A stretch of 64,000 nucleotides of DNA, from the NCBI RefSeq assembly GCF_028622115.1, contig NZ_CP097263.1:1674001-1738000 (forward strand), in the 5' to 3' direction. The notes under the pieces were generated by a model. That model searched no databases and had not been told where the DNA came from. It saw nothing but the letters and a program-made list of their open reading frames with translations. Made by a program: the position numbers and the translations under genes. Positions 18,216 to 26,579 of this stretch are shown one piece after another; the stretch's first letter is position 1; each line of letters begins with the position of its first letter. The stretch is from Kutzneria chonburiensis. GTDB lineage: Bacteria; Actinomycetota; Actinomycetes; Mycobacteriales; Pseudonocardiaceae.

Positions 18216-19196
18216 ATGACTGTGCCCGTGAGTCAGCGTCTCATCGTCTTCCTCGTCTACGACGGGGTGACCCTGCTCGACGTCGCCGGTCCGGCTGAGG
18301 TGTTCAAGGAGGCGAACCGGTACGGCGCCGACTACCGGATCGCGCTGGTGTCGCCGACCGGCGACGGCGTCACGTCCAATCTCGGGTTCGGGATCTCGGT
18401 CGACGGCGCCGTCGGCGACCTCGAGCCGGACACCTACCTGGTCCCCGGCTCCGCCCGCTTTCCGCGCACGCCCATGCCCGGTGAGCTGGCCGACGCCGCC
18501 AAGGTGCCGGCCGCGAAAGCCCGGCGCATCGCGTCCATCTGTACTGGCGCGTTCATTCTCGCCGCCGCCGGCCTGCTCGCCGGCAAGCGCGCCACCACCC
18601 ACTGGAAGGTCACCCGCGAGCTCGCCGCGCGCTGTCCCACCTGCCACGTCGAGCCCGACGCCATCTACGTCCGCGACGGCTCGACCTACAGCTCGGCCGG
18701 CATCACCGCCGGCATCGACCTCGCCCTTGCCCTGGTCGAGGAGGACCACGGGCCCGACCTCACCCGGGACGTCGCCCGCGGCCTGGTCGTCTACCTCCAG
18801 CGGTCCGGCGGCCAGTCCCAGTTCTCCGCACCGCTCCAGGGCCCGCCGCCGCGGTCGCCCGCACTGCGCTCCATCACCGACCTCGTCACCGCCAACCCTC
18901 AGGGCGACCATTCGTTGCCGGCACTGGCCAAACACCTCAACATGAGCACTCGTCATCTTGGCCGGCTGTTCCAGGAGGAGCTGGACACCACGCCGGCCCG
19001 GTACGTCGAGAACATCCGGTTCGACCTGGCCCGGGCCCTGCTCGACGGGGGCCACAACGCCACCGAGGCCGCCGCCCTGGCCGGCTTTCCCAGTTACGAG
19101 AGCATGCGCCGGGTCTTCGGCCGCAAGCTGTCCCTCAGCCCCACCGCCTACCAGCGCCGCTTCGGCACCGCCCGCCGAGCGGAAGTCGGCCGGTGA
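18216..19196 (+). CDS. GlxA-family (DJ-1/PfpI plus AraC) transcriptional regulator
   Basis: About 326 residues. The N-terminal half is a DJ-1/PfpI-like sensor (LIVFLVYDGVTLLDVAGPAE, with CTGAFILAAAGLLAGKRATT at the elbow). The C-terminal half is an AraC-type double helix-turn-helix (LPALAKHLNMSTRHLGRLFQ and NATEAAALAGFPSYESMRRV). It shares a 126-base intergenic region with the divergent HD-domain gene, the most likely target. The start may be ATG 18216 or GTG 18228. Confidence 0.9.
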   Translation: MTVPVSQRLIVFLVYDGVTLLDVAGPAEVFKEANRYGADYRIALVSPTGDGVTSNLGFGISVDGAVGDLEPDTYLVPGSARFPRTPMPGELADAAKVPAAKARRIASICTGAFILAAAGLLAGKRATTHWKVTRELAARCPTCHVEPDAIYVRDGSTYSSAGITAGIDLALALVEEDHGPDLTRDVARGLVVYLQRSGGQSQFSAPLQGPPPRSPALRSITDLVTANPQGDHSLPALAKHLNMSTRHLGRLFQEELDTTPARYVENIRFDLARALLDGGHNATEAAALAGFPSYESMRRVFGRKLSLSPTAYQRRFGTARRAEVGR

Positions 19197-19205
19197 CTCG
19201 GTGCG

Positions 19206-19237
19206 GGGTCCCCGCCGCGCCGGCGCGGCGGGGACCC
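19206..19237. terminator. Strong bidirectional hairpin terminator
   Basis: GGGTCCCCGCCGCGCC is followed immediately by its exact reverse complement, a perfect 32-base palindrome. It lies between the stop of the rightward regulator (19196) and the stop of the leftward lanthipeptide precursor (19246), so it can end both transcripts. Confidence 0.75.
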
Positions 19238-19245
19238 GGTGTCGA

Positions 19246-19416
19246 TCAGAAGTCGATCGACAGGTGCGTGCAGCAACAGGTGATGTTGCCCGTGCTGCAC
19301 CGCCCCTGCTTCGGGCCGAGCACGACGTCACCTTCGAACGCCGGGTTGGTCTCCGGCAGTCGCTGCAACTCGGCGATGTCGACGGTCAGCCGCAGCTCCT
19401 CGGTGCGAACGCTCAT
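19246..19416 (-). CDS. Lanthipeptide precursor peptide (LanA), class IV type
   Basis: A 56-residue ORF. The leader begins MSVRTEELRLTVDIAELQ and carries RLPETNP, like the LPE-type motif I recall from class IV leaders such as venezuelin. The likely core at residues 39-56 is RCSTGNITCCCTHLSIDF, with four Cys and five Ser/Thr, ending at TGA. Start and stop are clear: a GGAGGTGAAC site inside the end of the peptidase gene precedes the ATG, and the ATG overlaps the peptidase stop (ATGA). It is the last gene of the LanL-peptidase-LanA operon. Thr46, Thr42 or Ser41 with Cys47-49 could form rings; topology and exact cleavage site are unknown. Confidence 0.85.
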   Translation of the reverse strand: MSVRTEELRLTVDIAELQRLPETNPAFEGDVVLGPKQGRCSTGNITCCCTHLSIDF

Positions 19417-21047
19417 GGATGTTCACCTCCCTCGCTTGACTCGGGATCGGGTGGCTCGGTGAGGAAGGCGACGATCTCGGCCGCGGCGTGCGGGTCGTCG
19501 GCCGGCTCGTGGCCGTGGTCGCGGATCTCGACGTAGCGGAAGTCCTTGCCCAGTCGGCGAAGCCGGCTGGCCAGCGTCCGGGAATGGCTGACGGGAATGA
19601 CGTCGTCCTCGGTGCCGTGCACGATCAGCAGCGGTGCCTTGATGTCTCCGCACGCCTCCAGCGCGTCCCGGTTCGACGAGCCGGCGATGCTGTCGAGCAG
19701 CGCCCGGACGCCGGGCCCGCCGTCGGCGTGCAGACGGCGGGGCGAAAGGAACGGGGCCAGCACGGCACAGCGGTCCAGTGGTACCTGGGCGGCCGCTAGC
19801 AGTGCTAGGTAACCGCCGTAGCTCTCGCCGAGCAGGCGCAGCGGCGGCAGGCCGCGGCGGTCCCGATAACGCCGGAGGTCGGTCACGATCTTGGTGACGT
19901 CCTCGAGGTCAGGGCCGCCCAGGTCGCCGATGATCGCGTTGGTGTGGGCGCTGCCGTAGCCCGTGCTGCCGCGCTGGTTCGGGGCGACGATCGCGGTGCC
20001 GGTGGCGGCGATCTGGTGCAGCAGCGGTGAATACTCGTGCAGCCAGGCCAGGAACGGACCGCCGTGCAGGGCCAGCACCAGGCGCGGATTGTCCCGCCAG
20101 TCGGGGCCGCCGTGGACGATGGCCTCAATCTCGCCGAGTTTCTCAACGTGAGCCGGGGAGTCCTGATTGGACAGGCGGTCGAGATCGACGATGCGTGGTG
20201 GGCCGGCCGGTGTGGAGAATACGAAGGACACGCCGTCGGACGTCCAGCGGGCCGGCGTCCGGACAACGCCGGGCGGCAGGTCCAGCGGAGTCACCGTGTC
20301 CTCGTCCAAGTCGTAGTAGCCCAGTGTCGAGCGCACGCCGTCGAGCCGGTGCACCAGAAGTCGGTCGCCGGTTGGGCTGACCGCCAGCGGCCGCATCGGC
20401 TCACCACCGGGATTGAGCGCCGCAGGGAACCGCAAGTCGGAGCCGATCCGCGTCCAGCCGGTCCGACCGGACACCTCGACCACCACCAACCCCGTGTCGG
20501 CGTGAGTGATCAGCACGCTGCCGGCGGCGAGCAGCGTTGAATGCGAGCCGTCGGCCAGGTCGATCGCCACTACCTCACGCGGGCCGCCGACGATGTCGCA
20601 CCGATCCGCGGCCAGCAGCCCCCAGTCGGGTTCCAGCGGCAGAACCGTGTGCACCAGACCGGGAATCGATGCCACACGCTCGATCAGCGCCGGCTCCTCG
20701 GCGCGGAATCGCCAGACTTCCGTGGTGTCCGGGGTGTGCACGATGGCCAGGCCAGGGCGGTCGGGGCTCGGCGCGCGTAGGAACCGAAAGCCGGTCGGCA
20801 CGTCCAGACGCGCGGGCGGCTCGTCGCCGTAGAAGACTCGCACGACCGGATCAGCGCTGTCGTACACCAAAATGCGGCCGTCGCGCATGGGCAGCATCTG
20901 CGGATGCTTTGCGCGGCACAGCATCCTACCCGGCTGCCAGCCGCCGTCGCCGCGCGTCCACGTCTCCAGATGCGGCCCCAGCTCCGGCGTGCTGGCCAGG
21001 CAGATGGCATGTCGCGCATCCACGTCGATACGGAAGTCCAGGCGCAT
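19413..21047 (-). CDS. Prolyl-oligopeptidase family (S9) peptidase of the lanthipeptide locus
   Basis: About 544 residues: an N-terminal beta-propeller-like region with repeated strand patterns and a C-terminal alpha/beta hydrolase. The nucleophile elbow is LLGESYGGYLALLAA, the acid is in LLIVHGTEDDVIPVSHS and the histidine in RDHGHEPADDP. No signal peptide, so cytosolic. Its start shares a base with the LanL stop (TGATG); ATG 21059 is an alternative. It ends overlapping lanA. POP-type enzymes remove leaders in some class III lanthipeptide systems (FlaP); the same role is likely here, though dedicated POPs are unusual beside class IV enzymes as far as I know. Confidence 0.88.
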   Translation of the reverse strand: MRLDFRIDVDARHAICLASTPELGPHLETWTRGDGGWQPGRMLCRAKHPQMLPMRDGRILVYDSADPVVRVFYGDEPPARLDVPTGFRFLRAPSPDRPGLAIVHTPDTTEVWRFRAEEPALIERVASIPGLVHTVLPLEPDWGLLAADRCDIVGGPREVVAIDLADGSHSTLLAAGSVLITHADTGLVVVEVSGRTGWTRIGSDLRFPAALNPGGEPMRPLAVSPTGDRLLVHRLDGVRSTLGYYDLDEDTVTPLDLPPGVVRTPARWTSDGVSFVFSTPAGPPRIVDLDRLSNQDSPAHVEKLGEIEAIVHGGPDWRDNPRLVLALHGGPFLAWLHEYSPLLHQIAATGTAIVAPNQRGSTGYGSAHTNAIIGDLGGPDLEDVTKIVTDLRRYRDRRGLPPLRLLGESYGGYLALLAAAQVPLDRCAVLAPFLSPRRLHADGGPGVRALLDSIAGSSNRDALEACGDIKAPLLIVHGTEDDVIPVSHSRTLASRLRRLGKDFRYVEIRDHGHEPADDPHAAAEIVAFLTEPPDPESSEGGEHP

Positions 21048-23545
21048 CAAGGCATCCACCGCCGAGGACCGCCGTGGGCCAGCCGATGCAGGAACGCGAC
21101 CCAGCCGGCCACACCGACCGCGTAGTCGGCCCCGAATTCGATCATCGTCTCGTCTGGGGCGAGCAGCCGGCCGTCCTGCTCGGCCGCACGGGCGGCGATC
21201 GCGTCGGCCAGGTCAACCGCCTGGTGGCGAAAGGAGTCGTCGCCGGTGGCCTCGGCGAGGTCGAGCAGCAATTCGCCGCCGCCAGCCAGGCCGTGGCAGA
21301 TCGATGTGCCAAGCCGCCAGCGGCGCGTCCATACCGCCTGCCCGGCCAGCTCGGCCAGCGTGCGAGCGCGTTCGTCGCCGGTGGCCTGCCAGAGCCGGAT
21401 CAGGAACGCGCCGATACCGGCGGCCCCGCTGCACCAGAATTCCAGTGGCCGCCCGCCCGAGGTCGGTCCGGCGGGCCAGCGCGCGCCGAAACGGTCGACA
21501 TGCGCGGCGTCGCACAGCATGCGGCCGACGTCCTCGGCCAACCGCACCCACGCCGGCTCGTCGAGCCGGGTGCCGGCGGCCAGGAGGAAAGAGGCGATGC
21601 CGGCGGAACCGTGCGCAAAGCCGTAATCGGTGATGCCGGCGAGCAGGGAGTCGAAGGATTCGGGCACGCGCCACAACGGCTCGCCGTCGACCCGATCCAC
21701 GAGGGTTCGAGCGCAGCGACGGGCCTGCTCGGCGAGTTCTTCGTCGCCAGAGTCCAGCCACAGCGCCAAAGCGCTGGTGCCGGCACCGGCGACGCCATGC
21801 GTGACATCGGGATTCGGCCAGTCCGACGGCAGCCGCTTGACCACGTCGATCATGCGCGCGGCCCGGCCGTCATCGCCGAGCCGCTTGGCCGCGTCGTGCA
21901 GCGCCCAGGCCGTGCCGGCGGAGCCGAAGTTCAAGCCGGGCAGCACCTTTGTCCGAGCCAGCAGCCGTTTCTCGATCCAGTCGGCAGCTGTGCGCAGGAC
22001 GTCGGGGGAGACGTCGAGCGAGGTCAGCACGGCAAGCACGCCGCCGGCGCCGTGATGCACGTTCAGGCTGTCGCTGCCGGTGCCCCAGTAGCTCATCGGC
22101 CACAGCCGGTCCTCGGCGTCCGGCGTCATCGACGCGACGAGATAGTCGGTGCCGTCGCGCAGCAGCCTCCGCACGTCCGGCCCGAGCGCATCCGGCTCCG
22201 GCGCAGCGAGAAACGCCCGTACCTCTTCGATTCCCCACCGTTGGTCGTCGGCCAGCAGCCCCGCGATCAGCGGCTTGGCTCGCCGCGCGCGTTCGTCGTC
22301 ACGGGCGATGAGGTCCAGCCAGCGGGCCATGCGCGCGCCCCGATCGGGGCCATCCGGCAGCAGCGGGTCCTCGCCCGTGATCATCAGCATCAGGAGCGCC
22401 CCGAGCGCGTACAGGTCGACGGCCGGTTCGAGAACCGCGCCGGGACGTTGTTCCGGGGCCAGATAGCCGGGTGTGCCGCTGACCGTCGTGCACACGATGC
22501 CTTGCCGCGCGGCAACTTCAAGGTCCAGCAGTACGGGCGTGTCGTCCGCGCGCACCATCACGTTGGTGGAGGACAGATCCCGCAACACGATGCCGGCCGA
22601 GTGCACGCGGTCGAGCAGGTCGACGAGCTTGCCGGCCATGCGGGTCATGGTCGCCCACGACATCCGCTCGTGACCGGCGACCCAGCCGCGCAGCGTGACG
22701 CCCTGAATCCTTTCCTCCACAAGGAAGTCGTCGCCGCCTTGCTCGAAGTAGGCCAGCGGGGCCGGGCAGACACCGAAGTCCGCCAGCGCCGCTAGCATGT
22801 CGGCCTCGTTGCGCAGGCAGTCCCGGGCCAGCTCCACGTGCGCCCTGGCCTGCTTGACGACCACGTCGGCGCCGCCGAGCCGGTCCGTGGCCTCGAAGAT
22901 GCCGCCCTTGTTGGCGTGCCGAATCGCCTGGCGCACAACAAAACGATCGGCCAGCAGGACCCCGTCGACGTCCTCGGTCGGCACCGGCTCGGGCAGCGGA
23001 CACTCGGCCCAGACGGGCGGGCTGAACCACGCTTCACGGCGGTCCGGCTCCGGCGTGCCGTCGGGGGCGTGGATGATCTCGACGACCTGGCCGTCGTTGT
23101 CCAGCATGCGCTCGCCGACGAACGCGCCGTAGCGGTAGTGCACGATGCTGCCGGCCCGGTACGGCCGGTCGGACAGGATCATCGGGCCGGCCAGGCCGGT
23201 CGTGGCCGCGTCCAGTTCGGCCGCCAGCCGGCGGAACTCGTCGTCGTCGGTCGGGTAGACCGTGATGAACTTGCCGGCGCTGCCCCGGGCGAACCGGGCC
23301 CCGTTGAGCTCGCCGACGCGGGCCGGGGCATTGGCGAACTTGAACACGCAGCGCGCCGGCAGCAGCACGTCCAGGGACCGGGCCAGCACCTGCGGGGCCG
23401 AGGCGACAGTGGCCGACACGTGCAGCTTCCAGCCCTGCCGGCGCAGCTCGCGCTCGTTCGGGCGCAGCTGGCACCACATCTCGGACAGCGAGACCGTCCA
23501 GTCGGCCGGCAGGCGGTTCTCGGCCAGCTTGACCAGGTCGGACAT
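21047..23545 (-). CDS. Class IV lanthipeptide synthetase (LanL-type lyase-kinase-cyclase)
   Basis: 832 residues, three domains. Lyase, about 1-195 (QGWKLHVSATVASAPQVLAR, then FKFANAPARVGEL). Kinase, about 205-430: lysine in VVVKQARAHVE, catalytic loop VLRDLSSTNVMV, metal-binding LLDLEVA. Cyclase, about 440-832, LanC-like, with zinc ligands retained: Cys705 in FWCSGAAGIG and Cys750-His751 in SICHGLAGG. Retained zinc ligands separate class IV (LanL) from class III (LanKC). It dehydrates Ser/Thr by phosphorylation and elimination and then forms thioether rings. The ATG has a GAGGGGGGACAAGG site; a longer upstream frame is not needed. First gene of the operon. Confidence 0.92.
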   Translation of the reverse strand: MSDLVKLAENRLPADWTVSLSEMWCQLRPNERELRRQGWKLHVSATVASAPQVLARSLDVLLPARCVFKFANAPARVGELNGARFARGSAGKFITVYPTDDDEFRRLAAELDAATTGLAGPMILSDRPYRAGSIVHYRYGAFVGERMLDNDGQVVEIIHAPDGTPEPDRREAWFSPPVWAECPLPEPVPTEDVDGVLLADRFVVRQAIRHANKGGIFEATDRLGGADVVVKQARAHVELARDCLRNEADMLAALADFGVCPAPLAYFEQGGDDFLVEERIQGVTLRGWVAGHERMSWATMTRMAGKLVDLLDRVHSAGIVLRDLSSTNVMVRADDTPVLLDLEVAARQGIVCTTVSGTPGYLAPEQRPGAVLEPAVDLYALGALLMLMITGEDPLLPDGPDRGARMARWLDLIARDDERARRAKPLIAGLLADDQRWGIEEVRAFLAAPEPDALGPDVRRLLRDGTDYLVASMTPDAEDRLWPMSYWGTGSDSLNVHHGAGGVLAVLTSLDVSPDVLRTAADWIEKRLLARTKVLPGLNFGSAGTAWALHDAAKRLGDDGRAARMIDVVKRLPSDWPNPDVTHGVAGAGTSALALWLDSGDEELAEQARRCARTLVDRVDGEPLWRVPESFDSLLAGITDYGFAHGSAGIASFLLAAGTRLDEPAWVRLAEDVGRMLCDAAHVDRFGARWPAGPTSGGRPLEFWCSGAAGIGAFLIRLWQATGDERARTLAELAGQAVWTRRWRLGTSICHGLAGGGELLLDLAEATGDDSFRHQAVDLADAIAARAAEQDGRLLAPDETMIEFGADYAVGVAGWVAFLHRLAHGGPRRWMP

Positions 23546-23667
23546 CCTTGTCCCCCCTCGGATGCGTGCGCCACCAGGAGCAAGCATCCGCCCGATCCGC
23601 GGTCGCGGACCGGAGACCGCGTCTTCGGGCGCACGTTCGGGCGTTGTTGTCCCTGGGCTCTTCCGCG

Positions 23668-23870
23668 CTATCCGTCCGCCGGGCCGTTGGTCAGCCGATC
23701 GGCATGCCGACACGGGCCGTGTTCCACCGCCTTTCGCAGCGTTGACAACGCGGCCGCGAGCTGGTCCACCGACCGGCCGGTCAGCGGCCGCCTCCAGCCG
23801 GTCGACCGCCTTGCTGGTCGCGTCGACCGTGATCGCGATCTCCTCGGCGATGTCCTGCACCCGGCACGAG
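23668..23870 (-). pseudogene. MarR-family regulator remnant
   Basis: One frame reads SCRVQDIAEEIAITV then DATSKAVDRLEAA, the recognition part of a MarR winged helix. After a few bases a second frame reads DQLAAALSTLRKAVEHG, the C-terminal dimer helix of such proteins. The wing and the N-terminus are missing and the frames do not join. It lies upstream of the LanL start; any role in lanthipeptide control is lost. Confidence 0.5.
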
Positions 23871-23989
23871 CCGTGCGTGCAGACACGCGGCCCGACGGCG
23901 GCGAGGCTTCGCCGGCATCCCGTTCGCCGCGCCGCCGATCGGCGAGCTCAGGTTCCTTCCACCGCAACCACCCGCACCCTGATCGGCGC

Positions 23990-24104
23990 CGACACCCCCT
24001 CGCGTCTCGCCGTCCAGGACGCCCTCGTGCACTCCTTCGCTGCCTTCGTTGCATCTGGCGATCCTGGTTGGGAGGCCCCGTCATGGGAGTTCGGCGGTTC
24101 CTAG
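23990..24104 (+). pseudogene. Possible carboxylesterase C-terminal remnant
   Basis: A frame ends RLAVQDALVHSFAAFV then ASGDPGWEAP before a stop at 24104, similar to the last helix of type-B carboxylesterases (pattern W-AFA-TGDPG-W). Nothing upstream in frame resembles the rest of such an enzyme. Together with the MarR scrap it fills the 555-base gap between LanL and the CGNR gene, where I see no intact gene. Confidence 0.35.
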
Positions 24105-24712
24105 ATGGCGCATTCCTTCTTGCGTTCGCGGTAGGCGCGGGTGGCCATCTGGCCGCTGCACGCGGTGCTGCAGTACAGCGCCGAGGAGTTGCGGGTCTTG
24201 TCGAAGAACGCGGTGTAGCAGGTGTCGTTCTTGCACACCTTCACGCGGGCCCACGCGCCTCGCGAGGCGAGGTCGGCGACGGCGCTGAGCAGGTAGGAGA
24301 ACGACCGGTCGATGCCGGTGCCGGTGGGGTGCAGCTCGCAGCCCTCGGAGGTCACGATGGTGGTGACCGGGAAGCGCGAAGCGGCGCGCTGGAGGTGCGC
24401 CTCAGCCGCCGGCACCATGGCCGCGCCCTCATCGCAGCCGACGTGCGCGCGCAGGATGCTCAGCAGGGCATCCCGCAGCTCGCGGGCCGTGGCCGCGTCG
24501 GCGTCCGTGGCACCGGGTGTTGAGCCCGCCCCGGCCGCCTCGAACCATTCCGCCACCGCGGGCCCGTCGGCCAGCAGTTCCGCGGGCTGCTTGTGGTGCG
24601 GCCGCGAGTTGACGAACCCCACCAGCAGGTCCGAGCTGAGGCACTCCGCCCCGGCCCTCGCCGGGCCCAACGTCACCTTCACGCCCTCGAGTGTAGTCGA
24701 CGGCCCTGTCAT
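24101..24712 (-). CDS. CGNR zinc-finger (ABATE-domain) transcriptional regulator
   Basis: 203 residues. The N-terminal ABATE-like domain (DLLVGFVNSRPHHKQPAELL) is followed by a C-terminal zinc finger: CKNDTCYTAFFDKTRNSSAL then YCSTACSGQMATRAYRERKK, four cysteines in the CGNR arrangement although the name motif itself reads C-S-G-Q here. Members bind DNA and often control a divergent gene. It faces the DJ-1/PfpI gene across 103 bases containing a dyad that overlaps its own start codon, so autoregulation is likely. Confidence 0.85.
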   Translation of the reverse strand: MTGPSTTLEGVKVTLGPARAGAECLSSDLLVGFVNSRPHHKQPAELLADGPAVAEWFEAAGAGSTPGATDADAATARELRDALLSILRAHVGCDEGAAMVPAAEAHLQRAASRFPVTTIVTSEGCELHPTGTGIDRSFSYLLSAVADLASRGAWARVKVCKNDTCYTAFFDKTRNSSALYCSTACSGQMATRAYRERKKECAI

Positions 24713-24732
24713 GAGCTAACTCGTTACTCATG
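24710..24732. promoter_or_regulatory. Dyad, putative operator of the CGNR regulator
   Basis: CATGAG and CTCATG flank a core TAACTCGTTA (24717-24726), itself a TAAC/GTTA dyad. Outer arms GCCCTGT and ACAGGGC extend the symmetry. The site covers the regulator's start codon and lies between two divergent genes. Confidence 0.45.
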
Positions 24733-24815
24733 TCACAACAGGGCTCGTGGGCTTGCTTCGTGATGACCGTCTGCGGGTAGCGTATGACGGGATGGCAATC
24801 CTCAAGGAGAAGAAC

Positions 24816-25529
24816 ATGAGCAAGCTGCTGATCATCCTCACGTCCGCGACCAGGTGGAGCCAGAAGGACGGCAGCCAGCGTCCCACCGGCTTCTGGGCGG
24901 AGGAGTTCGTTGTGCCGCACCGGATCCTGACCGCGGCCGGGGTCGAGCTGACCATCGCGACGCCGGGCGGCCGTCCGGCACCCGCCGACGAGCTGAGCCT
25001 CAGCGCGGCGGCCAACAACGGCAACCAGGCGCACGCCGACGAGATGCGAGCGTACGTCGAGGCTCACCGCGACCTGCTCCAGGCCCCGGCGCGGCTCGAG
25101 GACATCGACCCGGCCGAGTTCGACGGTGTGTTGATCCCCGGCGGTCACGGCCCGATGCAGGACTTGGCCGTGAACGCCGACGTCGCGCGGGTGCTGGGCG
25201 CGTTGCTGCCCGACCAGACCAAGGTCGTCGCCTCGCTGTGCCACGGCCCGGCCTCGTTCTTCGCCGCCGGCGACGCCGATGGCGCATGGCTGTTCAAGGG
25301 CCGCAAGCTCACCGCGTTCACCGACGAGGAGGAGACGCAGGTCGGCCTGGCCGCCAACGCCCCGTGGCTGCTGGAGGAGCGCCTCCGCGGCGCCGGCGCC
25401 GTCTACTCTTCGGGGCCGGCTTGGGGCTCGTACGTCGTGGTCGACGGCAACCTGATCACCGGCCAGAACCCCGCGTCCGGCGGCGAGGCCGCCGAGGCGC
25501 TGTTGAAGGCCCTGGCCGAGCGCGCCTGA
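24816..25529 (+). CDS. DJ-1/PfpI-family protein (Hsp31/class-I amidotransferase-like)
   Basis: 237 residues. The fold is shown by KLLIILTSATRW at the start, FDGVLIPGGHGPMQDLA, and the nucleophile elbow VASLCHGPASFFAAG with its cysteine. The length and an inserted segment resemble Hsp31-type glyoxalase III/chaperone proteins, which detoxify methylglyoxal or protect glycated proteins. The AAGGAGAAG ribosome site fixes the ATG at 24816. It is probably controlled by the divergent CGNR protein. Confidence 0.88.
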   Translation: MSKLLIILTSATRWSQKDGSQRPTGFWAEEFVVPHRILTAAGVELTIATPGGRPAPADELSLSAAANNGNQAHADEMRAYVEAHRDLLQAPARLEDIDPAEFDGVLIPGGHGPMQDLAVNADVARVLGALLPDQTKVVASLCHGPASFFAAGDADGAWLFKGRKLTAFTDEEETQVGLAANAPWLLEERLRGAGAVYSSGPAWGSYVVVDGNLITGQNPASGGEAAEALLKALAERA

Positions 25530-25614
25530 TCAGCTACGCGACCGTCCCCGGTCCGCTCCAGCGGAGCGGATCGGGGTTGTGCCGCTCGTCCCGTGGTCGC
25601 TCTATGGTGTCTTC

Positions 25615-26232
25615 GTGATTCGCATCGACCATGCCGTGAGCAGCGGGACGTTCAGCCTGGACGGCGAGACCTTCGACGTCGACAACAACCTCTGGGTCGT
25701 CGGTGACGCTTCGGAGTGCATCGTCATCGACGCCCCCCATTCGGTTCCCGACATCCTCGCGTTGGTCGGCGATCGCACCGTCACCGCCATCGTGTGCACC
25801 CACGCCCACGATGATCACGTCCGCGTAGCCCCCGCCCTCAGCTCCGCCGTCGGCGCCCCCATCCTTCTGCACCCTGCCGACGAGCCCTTGTGGTCCTTGA
25901 CGCACGGCTCCACCCGTTGGGATTCCGACCTTTCCGACGGCCAGGTCCTCTCCGTCGCCGGCACTTCGCTTCACGTCTTGCACACCCCCGGCCACGCCCC
26001 CGGCGCCGTCTGCCTCTACGCGCCTTCCCTCGGCTGCGTGTTCACCGGCGACACCCTGTTCTCCGGCGGCCCCGGCGCCACCGGCCGTTCGCACAGCTCC
26101 TTGCCCATCCTGTTGTCTTCCATCAGGAGCAGGCTCTTCTCTCTACCCGGCGAGACCACCGTCCACACCGGACACGGCCCTTCCACCACCATCGCCGCCG
26201 AGCAGGCCCTCTTGGACTCTTCCGCCCAGTAG
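25615..26232 (+). CDS. Metallo-beta-lactamase-fold hydrolase (glyoxalase II-like)
   Basis: 205 residues. The metal motif is CTHAHDDHVRVAP (H-x-H-x-D-H), with further ligands in HTPGHAPGAVCLY and FTGDTLFSGGPG, and HTGHGPSTTI near the end. This is the glyoxalase II-like branch of the fold, so a thioester hydrolase is likely; the substrate is unknown. I start at GTG 25615 (VIRIDHAVSSGTF). It follows the DJ-1/PfpI gene in the same direction, which would suit an aldehyde or methylglyoxal detoxification pair (inference). Confidence 0.87.
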   Translation: MIRIDHAVSSGTFSLDGETFDVDNNLWVVGDASECIVIDAPHSVPDILALVGDRTVTAIVCTHAHDDHVRVAPALSSAVGAPILLHPADEPLWSLTHGSTRWDSDLSDGQVLSVAGTSLHVLHTPGHAPGAVCLYAPSLGCVFTGDTLFSGGPGATGRSHSSLPILLSSIRSRLFSLPGETTVHTGHGPSTTIAAEQALLDSSAQ

Positions 26233-26261
26233 CCACATCCCATGCCTTCCGCCCCCGGCCC

Positions 26262-26530
26262 TTCGCGCCCCCGCTTCCTTCACCCCCTGTCGTTTCGGGC
26301 TGTCGGCCGCCGCCTTCTCCTGCCGTTTCAGCGTGTCCGAGTGCTTGGCTCCTTGGTCCTTGGGCGTGCCTGCTTCCTTCAGCCCCTGTTCCGGGTTGTT
26401 CGCGTGCGTCGCCTCTGGTCGTTTCCGCGTGTCCGCCCGCTTAGCTCTTTGCCCCTCCGGCGCGCCCGTTTCCTTCGTCTCACCGCCCCTCCGGCATCGT
26501 TTCGCCTACCGGTCGCCGCCTACTCGCGTC
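26262..26530 (+). repeat. Degenerate tandem repeat, three copies of about 96-99 bases
   Basis: The gap between the MBL and YdcF genes contains three related, pyrimidine-rich copies. Each begins with GC-rich bases then C-TTCCTTC (at 26275, 26374 and 26470), and the first two later share CGTTTC-GCGTGTCCG. Both spacings (99 and 96) are multiples of three, and an Arg/Leu-rich frame from ATG 26242 stays open through all copies to a stop at 26583 that overlaps the next gene (ATGA). There is no ribosome site or recognised domain, so I do not call a gene. Confidence 0.45.
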
Positions 26531-26579
26531 CTCCCCGGTCCGCCCTTCCCTTCGGGCTCTCTCCGCCGGTCGTGCTCAC

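Noticed and set aside
23546-23860. Upstream extension of the LanL frame to 23860
   Set aside because: The LanL start at 23545 has a strong ribosome site and the lyase domain begins there; the extension is a MarR scrap and low-complexity reading.
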